Shown: positions 44,142 through 52,478 of the stretch, one piece after another
Layout of the letters: each line of letters starts with the position of its first letter
How positions within the stretch are numbered: the first letter of the stretch is position 1
Assembly (NCBI RefSeq): GCF_000009985.1
Contig: NC_007626.1
Location: 248,001-312,000 of the forward strand
Direction of reading: 5' to 3'
From: Paramagnetospirillum magneticum AMB-1
GTDB taxonomy: Bacteria > Pseudomonadota > Alphaproteobacteria > Rhodospirillales > Magnetospirillaceae
DNA: 64,000 nt
The notes under the pieces: model-generated
Database searches by the model: none
The model's input: the letters and a program-made list of their open reading frames with translations, nothing else
What the model was told of the DNA's origin: nothing
Translations under genes and position numbers: made by a program

Positions 44142-44930
44142 CTACTCCGCCAGTTTCCTGTCGCGCTCGAACCGCACCCGCACTTCGATGCCGCGCCGGG
44201 TCAGCAGGGAATGCAGCGCCAGGGTGACCATGGTGCCCAGCCAGGCCCCCGCCACCACGTCCGACAGGAAGTGCACGGTGGTCAGCACCCGCGAAAGCGC
44301 CACCAGCAGAGCCACGGTGATGAAGGCGATGTCGTAGCGGGGAAAGATCAGGGCCAGGGCGGTCATGGCGGTGAACGACGCCTGGGAATGGCCCGACGGG
44401 AAGGAATTGGTGAGATAGGCCCGGGTCAGGGGCACGAAGTCGTAGACGTTGCTGTCGAACAGGGCGGCGGGTCGGGTGCGGCCCACCAGCATCTTGATGA
44501 TGTTGCCGGCGATGCCGGAAACGGCCATGGACAGGAACAGGAAGCCCGGCACCCAGGCGGCCCGGCGCAGGCGGGCGCGCTTCTCCAGTCCCGGCGCGGC
44601 CAGGGCGGAGAGGATCAGCCCCAGCGTCAGTATGCCGGCGGGGATCATCCACACGCCGCCCAGCCCCAGATGGGTGACGGTCTTCCAGAAGCCCTCGAAC
44701 TCGCCGCTCACATGGGCCTTGAACCAGCGGGCCAGGGGGCGGTCGAGGATGAAATAGCCGATCAGCACCACCAGGGCGCAGTAAAGCGTCGACCAGATGC
44801 GGGGATGGCGGCAGGTGCGCGCCCATTGCCCCGCGCTGAACGAGCGAAAGCCGGCCAGCTCCTCCCAGACCAGGGTGATGTGGTTGCCGCCTCTTTCCCA
44901 CTGGCGGACGATGACATCCAGCAGCCTCAT
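44142..44930 (-). CDS. PAP2-family membrane phosphatase
   Basis: A 262-residue integral membrane phosphatase. The tripartite PAP2 active site is complete: KMLVGRTRP (about 135), PSGHSQASF with catalytic His (about 180), and SRVLTTVHFLSDVVAG. About six membrane helices. Related proteins dephosphorylate lipid A (LpxE/LpxF), undecaprenyl pyrophosphate or phosphatidic acid on the periplasmic side. The start overlaps the stop of the GT39 gene upstream (ATGA), so the two act in one envelope process, perhaps lipid A editing. Confidence 0.92.
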   Translation of the reverse strand: MRLLDVIVRQWERGGNHITLVWEELAGFRSFSAGQWARTCRHPRIWSTLYCALVVLIGYFILDRPLARWFKAHVSGEFEGFWKTVTHLGLGGVWMIPAGILTLGLILSALAAPGLEKRARLRRAAWVPGFLFLSMAVSGIAGNIIKMLVGRTRPAALFDSNVYDFVPLTRAYLTNSFPSGHSQASFTAMTALALIFPRYDIAFITVALLVALSRVLTTVHFLSDVVAGAWLGTMVTLALHSLLTRRGIEVRVRFERDRKLAE

Positions 44931-46570
44931 GGCGCCTTGCCCTCCACCGCATAGGCGGTCAGCGTCACCTTGCGCCCACGGGAATAGTTGAAGCCCTTGA
45001 CCACGCCCACCACCACCGGCTTGACCCCGATTTGGGCGGCGGCGGCGAAGAATTTCTCCTCCTCGCGGTCCGACACCAGGGTCAGGGCGGCGGGGCCGTT
45101 GGTCAGGTGCTGGGCGGCGGCCTCGCCGCTGGTCAGCACCGTATCGGTGCCCAGCAGGAAGACCAGGCTGGGCTCGGCATAGCCGGCCACCACCACCGCG
45201 CCGCGATGAGGACGGTTGGCCACCAGCTCGGCGGCCTGCCGGCTGACGAACAGATAGTCCAGGCCGGGCAGCACGCCCTCGAACACCACCTGGAAGCTGG
45301 TCACCGCCGTCAGCACCAGGGCCATGACCGCCGGGCGCATCTGCTCCTTGAAGGCCAGCCAGGCGGCGGCCAGGGCGGTGCCGGCGATCAGCAGGGCCGA
45401 GGGAATGCTCATCAGCGGCAGGGTCGGGGCGAACTGATGGGGCAGGATCACCACCGCCGCGGCCAGGGCGAGGCCGATCACGCACCACAGCCCGTACCAG
45501 GCCTTGGCGGGCCGCGACCACAGGTCGGGGGCACGCCCCACCACCGCCACCGCCATCAGCAGCGCCAGGGCGGGAAAGGTGGGCAGCACGTAATGGGGCA
45601 GCTTGGTGGGCACGATCTCGAACATCACCCAGGCGGGGATGATCCAGGCGAGGCAGAAGCGGATCTCGGGGCGCAGCCGCACCTTCCAGGCGGCGGTCAG
45701 CGAGGGCCACAGCAGCAGCGAGCCGGGCCACAGGATCACCGCCGCCAGGGCGAGATAGGTGCCGGGAAGGCCGCCATGGCTTTCCTGGGCGCCCAGCAGC
45801 TTGGGCAGCAGGTCGCCCTTGACCGCCTCGCCCACGAAGGCGCCGCCGGTGGCCTGGGAAATGGCCACGAACCAGGGCGCGGCGATGGACGCCGCCACGA
45901 TCAGCCCGGTGAAGGGCCGCAATCCCACCAGCCAGGCCCATTGCCGGTCGGCGAAGCCCAGGGCCAGGATAGTCAGGATGGTGATGGCCGGGATCACCGG
46001 CCCCTTGAGCAGGATCGAGGCGCCGATGGCCACCCAGAAGACCAGGGCGATCAACGGCCCCGGAACGGCCCCCTGGCCCTTGCCCCCGAGATAGAAGCGG
46101 GCCAGTGCGCCTTGCGCCGCCACGGCGGTGGCCAGCATGATGGCGTCGGTCTTGGCCTGATGGGCCTCGGAGACCAGCATCAGCGAGGTGCCGAGCAAGG
46201 CCGCGCCGATCAGCGCCGTCTGGCGGCCGAACAGGTATTGGCCGAAAGCGAAGGTCATCAGCACCGCCCCCCAGGCCGCCAGGGCCGAGGGCAGGCGGTA
46301 GGGCCACACGTCACGCGTGGCCTTGTCGGACAGCAGGCTGACCGAGGCGGCCTGAAGCCAATAGGCGCCCACCGGTTTCTTGGCGCGCATCTCCTGCTGG
46401 AACTGGATGCGGATATAGTCGCCGGTCTCCAGCATCTGGCGGGTAGCCTGGACGAAGCGCGATTCGTCGCGGTCCATGGGCGGCAGGGCCACCAGACCCG
46501 GCAGATAGACGAACAGCGACAGCAGCGACAGCAGGAGATAGGGGCGGATACCGCCGGTCAGTCGTTCCAC
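44927..46570 (-). CDS. ArnT-like GT39 glycosyltransferase
   Basis: A 547-residue polytopic membrane protein with about 12 helices. The first periplasmic loop has PPMDRDESRFVQATRQML, the acidic motif of ArnT/dolichyl-phosphate-mannosyl transferases (GT39/GT83), and KKPVGAYWLQAAS follows, also typical. The C-terminal periplasmic domain of about 120 residues is divergent. Likely moves a sugar from an undecaprenyl carrier onto lipid A or another envelope target. Coupled to the PAP2 phosphatase downstream. Confidence 0.87.
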   Translation of the reverse strand: MERLTGGIRPYLLLSLLSLFVYLPGLVALPPMDRDESRFVQATRQMLETGDYIRIQFQQEMRAKKPVGAYWLQAASVSLLSDKATRDVWPYRLPSALAAWGAVLMTFAFGQYLFGRQTALIGAALLGTSLMLVSEAHQAKTDAIMLATAVAAQGALARFYLGGKGQGAVPGPLIALVFWVAIGASILLKGPVIPAITILTILALGFADRQWAWLVGLRPFTGLIVAASIAAPWFVAISQATGGAFVGEAVKGDLLPKLLGAQESHGGLPGTYLALAAVILWPGSLLLWPSLTAAWKVRLRPEIRFCLAWIIPAWVMFEIVPTKLPHYVLPTFPALALLMAVAVVGRAPDLWSRPAKAWYGLWCVIGLALAAAVVILPHQFAPTLPLMSIPSALLIAGTALAAAWLAFKEQMRPAVMALVLTAVTSFQVVFEGVLPGLDYLFVSRQAAELVANRPHRGAVVVAGYAEPSLVFLLGTDTVLTSGEAAAQHLTNGPAALTLVSDREEEKFFAAAAQIGVKPVVVGVVKGFNYSRGRKVTLTAYAVEGKAP

Positions 46571-46862
46571 GATGGGGCGATCCGTGCAGATTCGAGACCG
46601 GCATCAACAGCATGAAGCAGCCCGCCCGGTCAAGGGGTGCTGCGGCGCGCGGCCCGTCTCGCCAATCCAGGCGCGCCGAATTCGGCGGGCTGGCATGCGT
46701 CGGCAGGGGGGTGTCGGTTCAATTCAGATGCTGCGGCGCAAAATCCGGCGATCTAGTCTCCAAGGCGTTTCGTGGCACGGCAGAATGCGGGCGCCTTCCA
46801 CCGGAACCAGATGCCGCCGAAGCGGCGTCCGGGCCGGGATATGCAGAGCAAGGGACCGATTG

Positions 46863-48539
46863 ATGCTTGGAAACCTGAGGATTGCCGCCCGCCTGATGGT
46901 GGGGTTCGGAGTGCTTGTCCTGCTGATCGCCGGGCTGTCCGGCTATGGCGTCTATTCGGGCAGCAACACCGGCAAGGCCTTTGCCCGCGCCGTGCGGCTG
47001 GTGAGCAACCAGGCCATGGTGGAAAAGCTTGAGAAGGAAATCTTCCAGGGGCGCATGCTGGTCTGGGTCGCCCTGGCCACCGGCGAGGACGCCAAGATGG
47101 GCGCGGCCCGCGCCAGCTTCGATTCCGCACGCGGTAATCTGGACAGGTTGCGCGCCGCGACCGTCACGCCCGAGCGCCTCGCCCGGATCGATGAACTGAG
47201 CCGGCTGCTCGGCGACTATGATCGGGAGATCGCCAAGATCAAGGTGTCCAGCGGCCGGGCCGCGTCCCTCGACAACGCGGAAACAGCCGCCGCCGCTCCC
47301 GCCGCCGCCGCCATCGCCACCAAGCTCGACCTCGTGGGAGAGGATCTGGCGGCAAACTTCCACCAGGTCGCCCTTGAGGTTCAGGCGGGCGCCGAGCGGC
47401 AGATCGACGAAGCCATCGACGCCTCGCTTCTTGTCGGCTCGCTCAGCGTGATCCTGGGGCTGGTCCTGTCCTTCTTCATCGGCCGCTCCATCAGCGCGCC
47501 GGTGATCGCCATGACCAATGCCATGGAGGCCCTGGCTGCGGGCGACACCACCATCCATGTTCCGGCGACGGGCAACCGCGACGAGATCGGCGACATGGCC
47601 AAGGCGGTCCAGGTCTTCAAGGACAACGCCATCCGCGTTGCCGCCCTTCAGACGGAGCAGGCCGAGGCCAAGGCCAGGGCCGAAGCCGATCGCCGCCGGG
47701 CCATGCTGGGCATGGCCGATTCCTTCGAGGCCCAGGTCATGGGGCTGGTCAAGGGTGTCTCGGTCCAGGCCACACAGATGGAGGCCGTTTCCCAGGGCGT
47801 TTCCTCGGCGGCCCATCAGGCCCAGGCGCAGGCCGGCACCATCGCCGCCGCCGCCGGGCAGGCCACCGGCAATGTGCAGGCCGTGGCGGCGGCGGCCGAG
47901 GAATTGTCGTCCTCCATCTCCGAGATCGGCCGGCAGGTGGCCGATGCCGCCTCCATCTCGCGGCAGGCGGCCGAGGAAACCGAGCGCACCAACGACATGG
48001 TTCGGGCCTTGGCCGAGGCCGCCGGGCGCATCGATCAGGTGGTCAGCCTGATTACCGACATCGCGTCGCAGACCAACCTGCTGGCACTCAACGCCACCAT
48101 CGAGGCCGCCCGGGCCGGCGAAGCCGGCAAGGGCTTCGCCGTGGTGGCGGGCGAGGTCAAGAATCTCGCCAACCAGACCGCCAGGGCCACCGAGGAGATC
48201 GGCACCCAGATCGGCGCGGTGCAGGAGGAAACCCGGCGCGCCGTGGAGGCCATCCGCAATATCGGCACGGTGATCGGTCAGGTGCGTGAAATCTCGGGGG
48301 GTATTGCCGATGCGGTGGAGGAGCAAAGCGCCGCCACCGCGGAGATCGCCCGCAATGTCCAGCAGGCCGTCCAGGGAACCCAGGATGTCTCCCTCAACAT
48401 CGCCGGGGTGTCCGAGGCGGCCAGCTCCACCGGGGCGGCGTCGCGGCAGATGCTGGCCGGGGCGGGGGAACTGGCGGGCAATTCCGCCCGGCTGCGCGAC
48501 GAGGTGGTCCGCTTCCTCGATCGCGTCCGGGCCGGATGA
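46863..48539 (+). CDS. Methyl-accepting chemotaxis protein
   Basis: A 558-residue receptor with membrane helices at about 10-30 and 190-210, a periplasmic helical domain of about 160 residues with an Ala-rich insertion (ETAAAAPAAAAIATK), HAMP, and the signalling domain with tip LITDIASQTNLLALNATIEAA. No extra C-terminal domain. Start at MLGNLRIAARL (46863) after AAGGGA; the frame is open upstream but that part is not protein-like. It ends next to a convergent gene with no gap. Confidence 0.93.
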   Translation: MLGNLRIAARLMVGFGVLVLLIAGLSGYGVYSGSNTGKAFARAVRLVSNQAMVEKLEKEIFQGRMLVWVALATGEDAKMGAARASFDSARGNLDRLRAATVTPERLARIDELSRLLGDYDREIAKIKVSSGRAASLDNAETAAAAPAAAAIATKLDLVGEDLAANFHQVALEVQAGAERQIDEAIDASLLVGSLSVILGLVLSFFIGRSISAPVIAMTNAMEALAAGDTTIHVPATGNRDEIGDMAKAVQVFKDNAIRVAALQTEQAEAKARAEADRRRAMLGMADSFEAQVMGLVKGVSVQATQMEAVSQGVSSAAHQAQAQAGTIAAAAGQATGNVQAVAAAAEELSSSISEIGRQVADAASISRQAAEETERTNDMVRALAEAAGRIDQVVSLITDIASQTNLLALNATIEAARAGEAGKGFAVVAGEVKNLANQTARATEEIGTQIGAVQEETRRAVEAIRNIGTVIGQVREISGGIADAVEEQSAATAEIARNVQQAVQGTQDVSLNIAGVSEAASSTGAASRQMLAGAGELAGNSARLRDEVVRFLDRVRAG

Positions 48540-48540
48540 G

Positions 48541-49047
48541 TTACCGGGCCGCGGCGGAATCCTCGTCCAAGGATTCCTTGAACTCGGACGAGGCCTTGAG
48601 ACGGTCCATGTAGCGGATGTCGCGGCGGCTGGTCAGGGGGAACGAGGCGGCGTTAAAGCTGCCGCGCGCACCGCAGCCATAGTTGCCGCAGCGGCCGTTT
48701 TCGTCGCCCAGGGTCAGCTCGCCATCCTTGACCCGCAGGCTGAGTTCGCAGCCGTCGCCCGATCGCCCCTTGGACCGATGGACCAGGGTCTCTCCCGAGA
48801 TATGGGCGATGCCCCAGAAATTGCAGGAATGCCCATTGCTGAACGCCAGGGCGAGGCGGAGATAGGCCCGGTCGGGGGCGATCTTGACGATCTCCATGAT
48901 GTCTTCGCTGACGTACTTTTCGCCGTCGGCCATCGCGTTCTGGAACCGGTGCTTGTAGACCCCGGCCAGGGAATCGAGATCGAGAGCCCGCGCCGTCACG
49001 GGCAGGGCAAGCAGCAATGCGGCGACGACGGCAACCAATCCCCTCAT
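48541..49047 (-). CDS. Secreted protein of unknown function
   Basis: A 168-residue protein with a signal peptide (MRGLVAVVAALLLALPVTARA). The mature part has four Cys (SCNFWG, GCELSL, RCGNYGCGARG), suggesting disulfides. A segment GVYKHRFQNAMADGEKYVSEDIMEIV followed by strands (AYLRLALAFSNGHSCNFWGIAHI) suggests a small lipocalin- or beta-barrel-like fold, but I do not recognise a family. Start at 49047; the longer frame adds 12 residues. It is probably a monocistronic unit. Confidence 0.75.
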   Translation of the reverse strand: MRGLVAVVAALLLALPVTARALDLDSLAGVYKHRFQNAMADGEKYVSEDIMEIVKIAPDRAYLRLALAFSNGHSCNFWGIAHISGETLVHRSKGRSGDGCELSLRVKDGELTLGDENGRCGNYGCGARGSFNAASFPLTSRRDIRYMDRLKASSEFKESLDEDSAAAR

Positions 49048-49089
49048 GATCCGTTCTCCCGACCCGGAATGCGAGGGGAGCACTCTAGG

Positions 49090-50133
49090 TCACTCCGCCG
49101 CCGCTTGCCAGACCCCGGTTTCAAACGGCCGTAGATTGTCCAGGAATTGCCGGGTGCAGGCCTCCCACGAGAAGGTCAGGGCATGGGCACGGCACAGGGC
49201 CGGATCGATGGACAGGGCGGCGCGGGCCGCCTTGCCCAGGTCCTGGTCCAGCACGCCGGAGGGCGAATCGCCGATCACGTCGTTGGGGCCGGGCACCGGA
49301 TAGGCGGCCACCGGCAGGCCCGAGGCCAGGGCTTCCAGCAGCACCAGCCCGAAGGTGTCGGTGCGGGACGGAAAGACGAACACGTCGGCGGCGGCGTAGT
49401 GCCGGGCCAGATCCTCGCCGAAGCGGGCGCCGGCGAAGTGGACCTCGGGGAAGCGGCGCTTCATCTCGTCCAGTTGGGGGCCATCGCCCACCACCGCCTT
49501 GGCTCCGGGCAGGTCGAGGGCCAGGAAGGCCTCGATGTTCTTTTCCACCGCCACCCGGCCGACGTAAAGAAAGACCGGCCGGCTCAAATGGGCGAAGGGG
49601 CCGTTTTCGCCCCTGACCTCGGGACGGGGGCGGAACAGCTCGGTATCCACGCCGCGGGACCAGCGGCCGATATTGCGAAAGCCCCGGCCCGTCAGCTCGC
49701 TCTCGATGCCCTGGGTCGCCACCATCACCCGCGACGACGAATCGTGGAAGCGGCGCATCAGCGCATAGGTCAGCGGCAGCGGCACGCCGAAGCGGGCCTT
49801 GATGTATTCCGGGAACTTGGTGTGGTAGGCGGTGGTGAAGGGAATCTTCCGCCGCCGGCAATACCGTCTGGCCGCCCAGCCCAGAGGGCCTTCGGTGGCC
49901 ACGTGGATGGCGCAGGGCTGGGCCGCCTCGATCATGGCGGCCAGCTTGGCGCCGGGCCTCAGCGCCAGGCGGATCTCGGGATAGGTGGGGCAGGGAAGGG
50001 AGCGGAAGCGGTCGGGCGTGACCATCACCACCTGATGGCCGGTGCGTTCCAGCTCGGTCCTCAGGGTATCGAGGGTGCGGACGACGCCGTTGACTTGAGG
50101 GAGCCAGGCATCCGTGACGACGAGTATTCGCAT
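49090..50133 (-). CDS. GT4-family glycosyltransferase (Agt/SqdX-like)
   Basis: A 347-residue GT-B transferase. The N-terminal domain starts MRILVVTDAWLPQVNGVVRTL, typical of alpha-mannosyl/diacylglycerol glucosyl transferases. The C-terminal domain has YVGRVAVEKNIEAFL and the acceptor/donor loop PSRTDTFGLVLLEALASGLPV with the conserved Glu. It overlaps the PlcP-like gene by 73 bases and follows it on the same strand. In alphaproteobacteria the plcP-agt pair makes phosphorus-free glycolipids during phosphate starvation, and this is my preferred reading. Confidence 0.88.
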   Translation of the reverse strand: MRILVVTDAWLPQVNGVVRTLDTLRTELERTGHQVVMVTPDRFRSLPCPTYPEIRLALRPGAKLAAMIEAAQPCAIHVATEGPLGWAARRYCRRRKIPFTTAYHTKFPEYIKARFGVPLPLTYALMRRFHDSSSRVMVATQGIESELTGRGFRNIGRWSRGVDTELFRPRPEVRGENGPFAHLSRPVFLYVGRVAVEKNIEAFLALDLPGAKAVVGDGPQLDEMKRRFPEVHFAGARFGEDLARHYAAADVFVFPSRTDTFGLVLLEALASGLPVAAYPVPGPNDVIGDSPSGVLDQDLGKAARAALSIDPALCRAHALTFSWEACTRQFLDNLRPFETGVWQAAAE

Positions 50134-50897
50134 GTGTTTCCCTCGACCTCCAGCCAGCGGATGATTTCCAAGGCGCCGTCGAAGCCCTCCACCAGGGCGG
50201 TGCAGCTTTCGACCCAGTCGCCGTCGTTGCAGTAGAGGATGCCGTTCACCTCGCGCTTCTCGGCGTGGTGGATGTGGCCGCACACCACCCCGTCGGCCCC
50301 GTGGCGGCGCGCTTCGTCGGCCATGGCCTCCTCGAAGCTGGCCATGTACTGCACGGCGTTCTTGACCTTGTGCTTCAGATAGGCCGACAGCGACCAGTAG
50401 GGAAAGCCCATGGCCCGGCGCACCACGTTGAGCCAGTGGTTGAGCGACAGGGCCAGGGTGTAGGCGCTGTCGCCCAGATGGGCCAGCCACTTGGCGTATT
50501 TCACCACCCCGTCGAAGGCGTCGCCGTGCAGGACCAGCAATTGCCGTCCGTCGGCGGTCTTGTGCACGACGGTGGTCAACACCTCGATGTCGCCGAACAG
50601 CAGGCCGTGATAGTCGCGGGCGAATTCGTCGTGATTGCCGGGCACGAACACCACCCTCGTACCCTTGCGCGCCTTGCGCAGCAACTTTTGCACCACGTCG
50701 TTGTGACTTTGCGGCCAGTACCACGAGCGTCGGAGCCGCCATCCGTCGACGATGTCGCCCACCAGATAGAGGGTCTCGCACTCGGTGTCTTTGAGGAAAT
50801 CCAGCAGGTCGTCGGCCTTGCAGCCGCGAGTGCCTAAGTGAATATCGGAAATCCAGATGGTCCTGTAACGCCTCTTGATGTCGAGACTGGCGTTCAT
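50061..50897 (-). CDS. PlcP-like metallophosphoesterase
   Basis: A 278-residue calcineurin-type phosphoesterase often annotated as UDP-2,3-diacylglucosamine hydrolase. The metal motifs are complete: SDIHLG, GDIVDGW, GNHDEF, LHGD and CGHIHHAE. The insert with SLNHWLNVVRRAMGFPYWSLSAYLKHK is typical of PlcP, the phospholipase C that removes head groups from membrane phospholipids to yield diacylglycerol. Start at MNASLDIKRR (50897) is preferred over the upstream ATG at 50963, giving a normal N-terminus. The following transferase gene would use the diacylglycerol. Confidence 0.85.
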   Translation of the reverse strand: MNASLDIKRRYRTIWISDIHLGTRGCKADDLLDFLKDTECETLYLVGDIVDGWRLRRSWYWPQSHNDVVQKLLRKARKGTRVVFVPGNHDEFARDYHGLLFGDIEVLTTVVHKTADGRQLLVLHGDAFDGVVKYAKWLAHLGDSAYTLALSLNHWLNVVRRAMGFPYWSLSAYLKHKVKNAVQYMASFEEAMADEARRHGADGVVCGHIHHAEKREVNGILYCNDGDWVESCTALVEGFDGALEIIRWLEVEGNTCEYSSSRMPGSLKSTASSAPSIP

Positions 50898-51013
50898 CGG
50901 GCAATCATCCGAAGTATTGTTGATCCGTATTGATGGAGTACATAGCTTATGTGGCTTCGGCATTCATGCTCATTATCGTGAATAACGTGATATTTCATTG
51001 AAGTGAAGCTTAT

Positions 51014-51031
51014 CGGTCATAAATAATTCAC
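51014..51031 (+). promoter_or_regulatory. Candidate Pho box
   Basis: The 18 bases here match the E. coli PHO-box consensus (CTGTCATAAATCTGTCAC) at 14 of 18 positions, with the first 7-mer and the AAAT spacer nearly perfect. It lies 37 bases before the diacylglycerol kinase ATG and between the two divergent lipid genes. A clean -10 box at the expected distance was not found, so the call rests on the match and the context. Confidence 0.5.
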
Positions 51032-51067
51032 CATACTCTCTGGTGCTTCAGGCTATACACAGCCCCC

Positions 51068-52000
51068 ATGACAGTCGATCACGCCGCCTGCCTGACCTCC
51101 ACCGAGCCGTTGGCCGCCATGGCGCCGCGGCGAATCCTGGTGATTCACAACCCCACCGCCGGCCGTCGCCGTCGCCGCCACCTGGAATCTGTGGTGGCCG
51201 CCGCCCAGGCCTTGGGAGCGACGGTGACCTGCCGCGAGACCGGACGGCGTGGCGATGCCGAGGACTTTGCCGCTCTGGCCAGCGCCGACGATTTCGACGC
51301 GGTGATCGCGGCGGGCGGCGATGGCACGGTCAACGAGGTTCTCAACGGCTTGGGGGCGGGGCAAGGCGGTCTGGCCCTGGGCGTGATTCCGCTGGGTACC
51401 GCCAATGTGCTGGCCTGCGAGATCGGTCTCGATCCCGACGACGTGGACTCGGTGGCCCGCACGGTCACCTTCGGCCCCGCCCGGCGCATCCATGTGGGCT
51501 TGGCCAACCGGCGGCGTTTTTTGCTGATGGCGGGCGCCGGCCTCGACGCCCATGTGGTGGCGGGGGTGAGCACCGCGCTCAAGCGCCGCGCCGGCAAGCT
51601 GGCCTATGTGGTGGAAAGCCTGCGTCAGGCGGTGGGCTATGATTTTCCCAAGCTGACCGTCCGTGCCGATGGCGTGGAGTACGAGGCCCGCATGGTGGTG
51701 GCTTGCAAGGGGCGCTTCTACGGCGGTCCCTTCATCGCCGCCCCCGATGCCGATCTGGCGACGCCCATGCTGGAATTGTGCATCCTGCCCAATACCGGCG
51801 TGGCGGGAATGCTGCGCTACGGCATCGCCCTGCCGCTGGGCAAACTGCCGGCCCTGCCCGAGGTGCAGGTGGTGTCGGCCCGCAACATCCTGATCACTGG
51901 ACCGCGCGGCGCCCCGGTCCAGGGCGACGGCGACATCGTCGCCCGCCTGCCGGCCGAGATATCCATCGCCGACGAGACGGTGGACCTGATCTGTCCCTGA
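51068..52000 (+). CDS. Diacylglycerol kinase-family lipid kinase
   Basis: A 310-residue member of the DAGK/YegS/DgkB family. The ATP-binding region is complete: NPTAGRRRRRHLE, AAGGDGTVNEVLNGL and IPLGTANVLACEIG. The C-terminal beta-sandwich ends VQGDGDIVARLPAEI. It phosphorylates diacylglycerol or a related lipid. Divergent from the PlcP/GT4 pair with a Pho-box-like site in the gap, so it may recycle diacylglycerol to phosphatidic acid. Start at 51068; an internal ATG at residue 18 is an alternative. Confidence 0.92.
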   Translation: MTVDHAACLTSTEPLAAMAPRRILVIHNPTAGRRRRRHLESVVAAAQALGATVTCRETGRRGDAEDFAALASADDFDAVIAAGGDGTVNEVLNGLGAGQGGLALGVIPLGTANVLACEIGLDPDDVDSVARTVTFGPARRIHVGLANRRRFLLMAGAGLDAHVVAGVSTALKRRAGKLAYVVESLRQAVGYDFPKLTVRADGVEYEARMVVACKGRFYGGPFIAAPDADLATPMLELCILPNTGVAGMLRYGIALPLGKLPALPEVQVVSARNILITGPRGAPVQGDGDIVARLPAEISIADETVDLICP

Positions 52001-52010
52001 GGTTCAGGCC

Positions 52011-52385
52011 TTAATCTTCCAGGTCGTCGTGCTCCATGGCGCGGCGGCGCTCTTCTGCCTGGGAATGCTGGCTGGCGAATTCACCGGCCATGTCGAGAAT
52101 CAGGATGGCTCCGGCCAGCCGCCCCCAGGCGCTGGTTTGCTCGGGGCTGCGCGGCCGCAGCCTGGCCCGCAGGTCCACCAGCAACCGCATCAACGTCCGT
52201 CCCGGCATCAGACCGAGGGGCACGTCGGGCAGGGCGGCGATGCCGAACGCCTCCTGCACCGCTTCCAGTCCCGCGCGGATGTAATCCTGGTCGCCCTGGT
52301 CCAGCGGCAAGATGCAGTCCGGAGTCTTGCGGACCAGCCGTTCGCCGGCGAGGTCGGTGGGGGGAGGGGGCGTCATGCTCGGCAT
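52011..52385 (-). CDS. Conserved hypothetical protein
   Basis: A 124-residue mostly helical, soluble protein without signal or membrane segment. The first 20 residues are Pro-rich (MTPPPPTDLAGERL), the middle LDQGDQDYIRAGLEAVQEAFG and RTLMRLLVDLRARL look like helices, and the end is acidic. The family was not recognised. Start at MPSM (52385) or MTPP nine bases later. It lies between the lipid kinase and the SagB-type gene, divergent from the latter. Confidence 0.65.
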   Translation of the reverse strand: MPSMTPPPPTDLAGERLVRKTPDCILPLDQGDQDYIRAGLEAVQEAFGIAALPDVPLGLMPGRTLMRLLVDLRARLRPRSPEQTSAWGRLAGAILILDMAGEFASQHSQAEERRRAMEHDDLED

Positions 52386-52478
52386 CTTCGGTGTTCGGGG
52401 GTGATACGGAGTGTTCTTCTTCCAATATATGGTGGGCGCCGCAACGAAGAAAGACGGGGCGACGGGGAAAGATCAGGT

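Noticed and set aside
51051..51060. -10 box TATACA for the lipid kinase promoter
   Set aside because: It lies too far from the candidate Pho box (about 22 bases) and may be chance in an A/T-rich gap.
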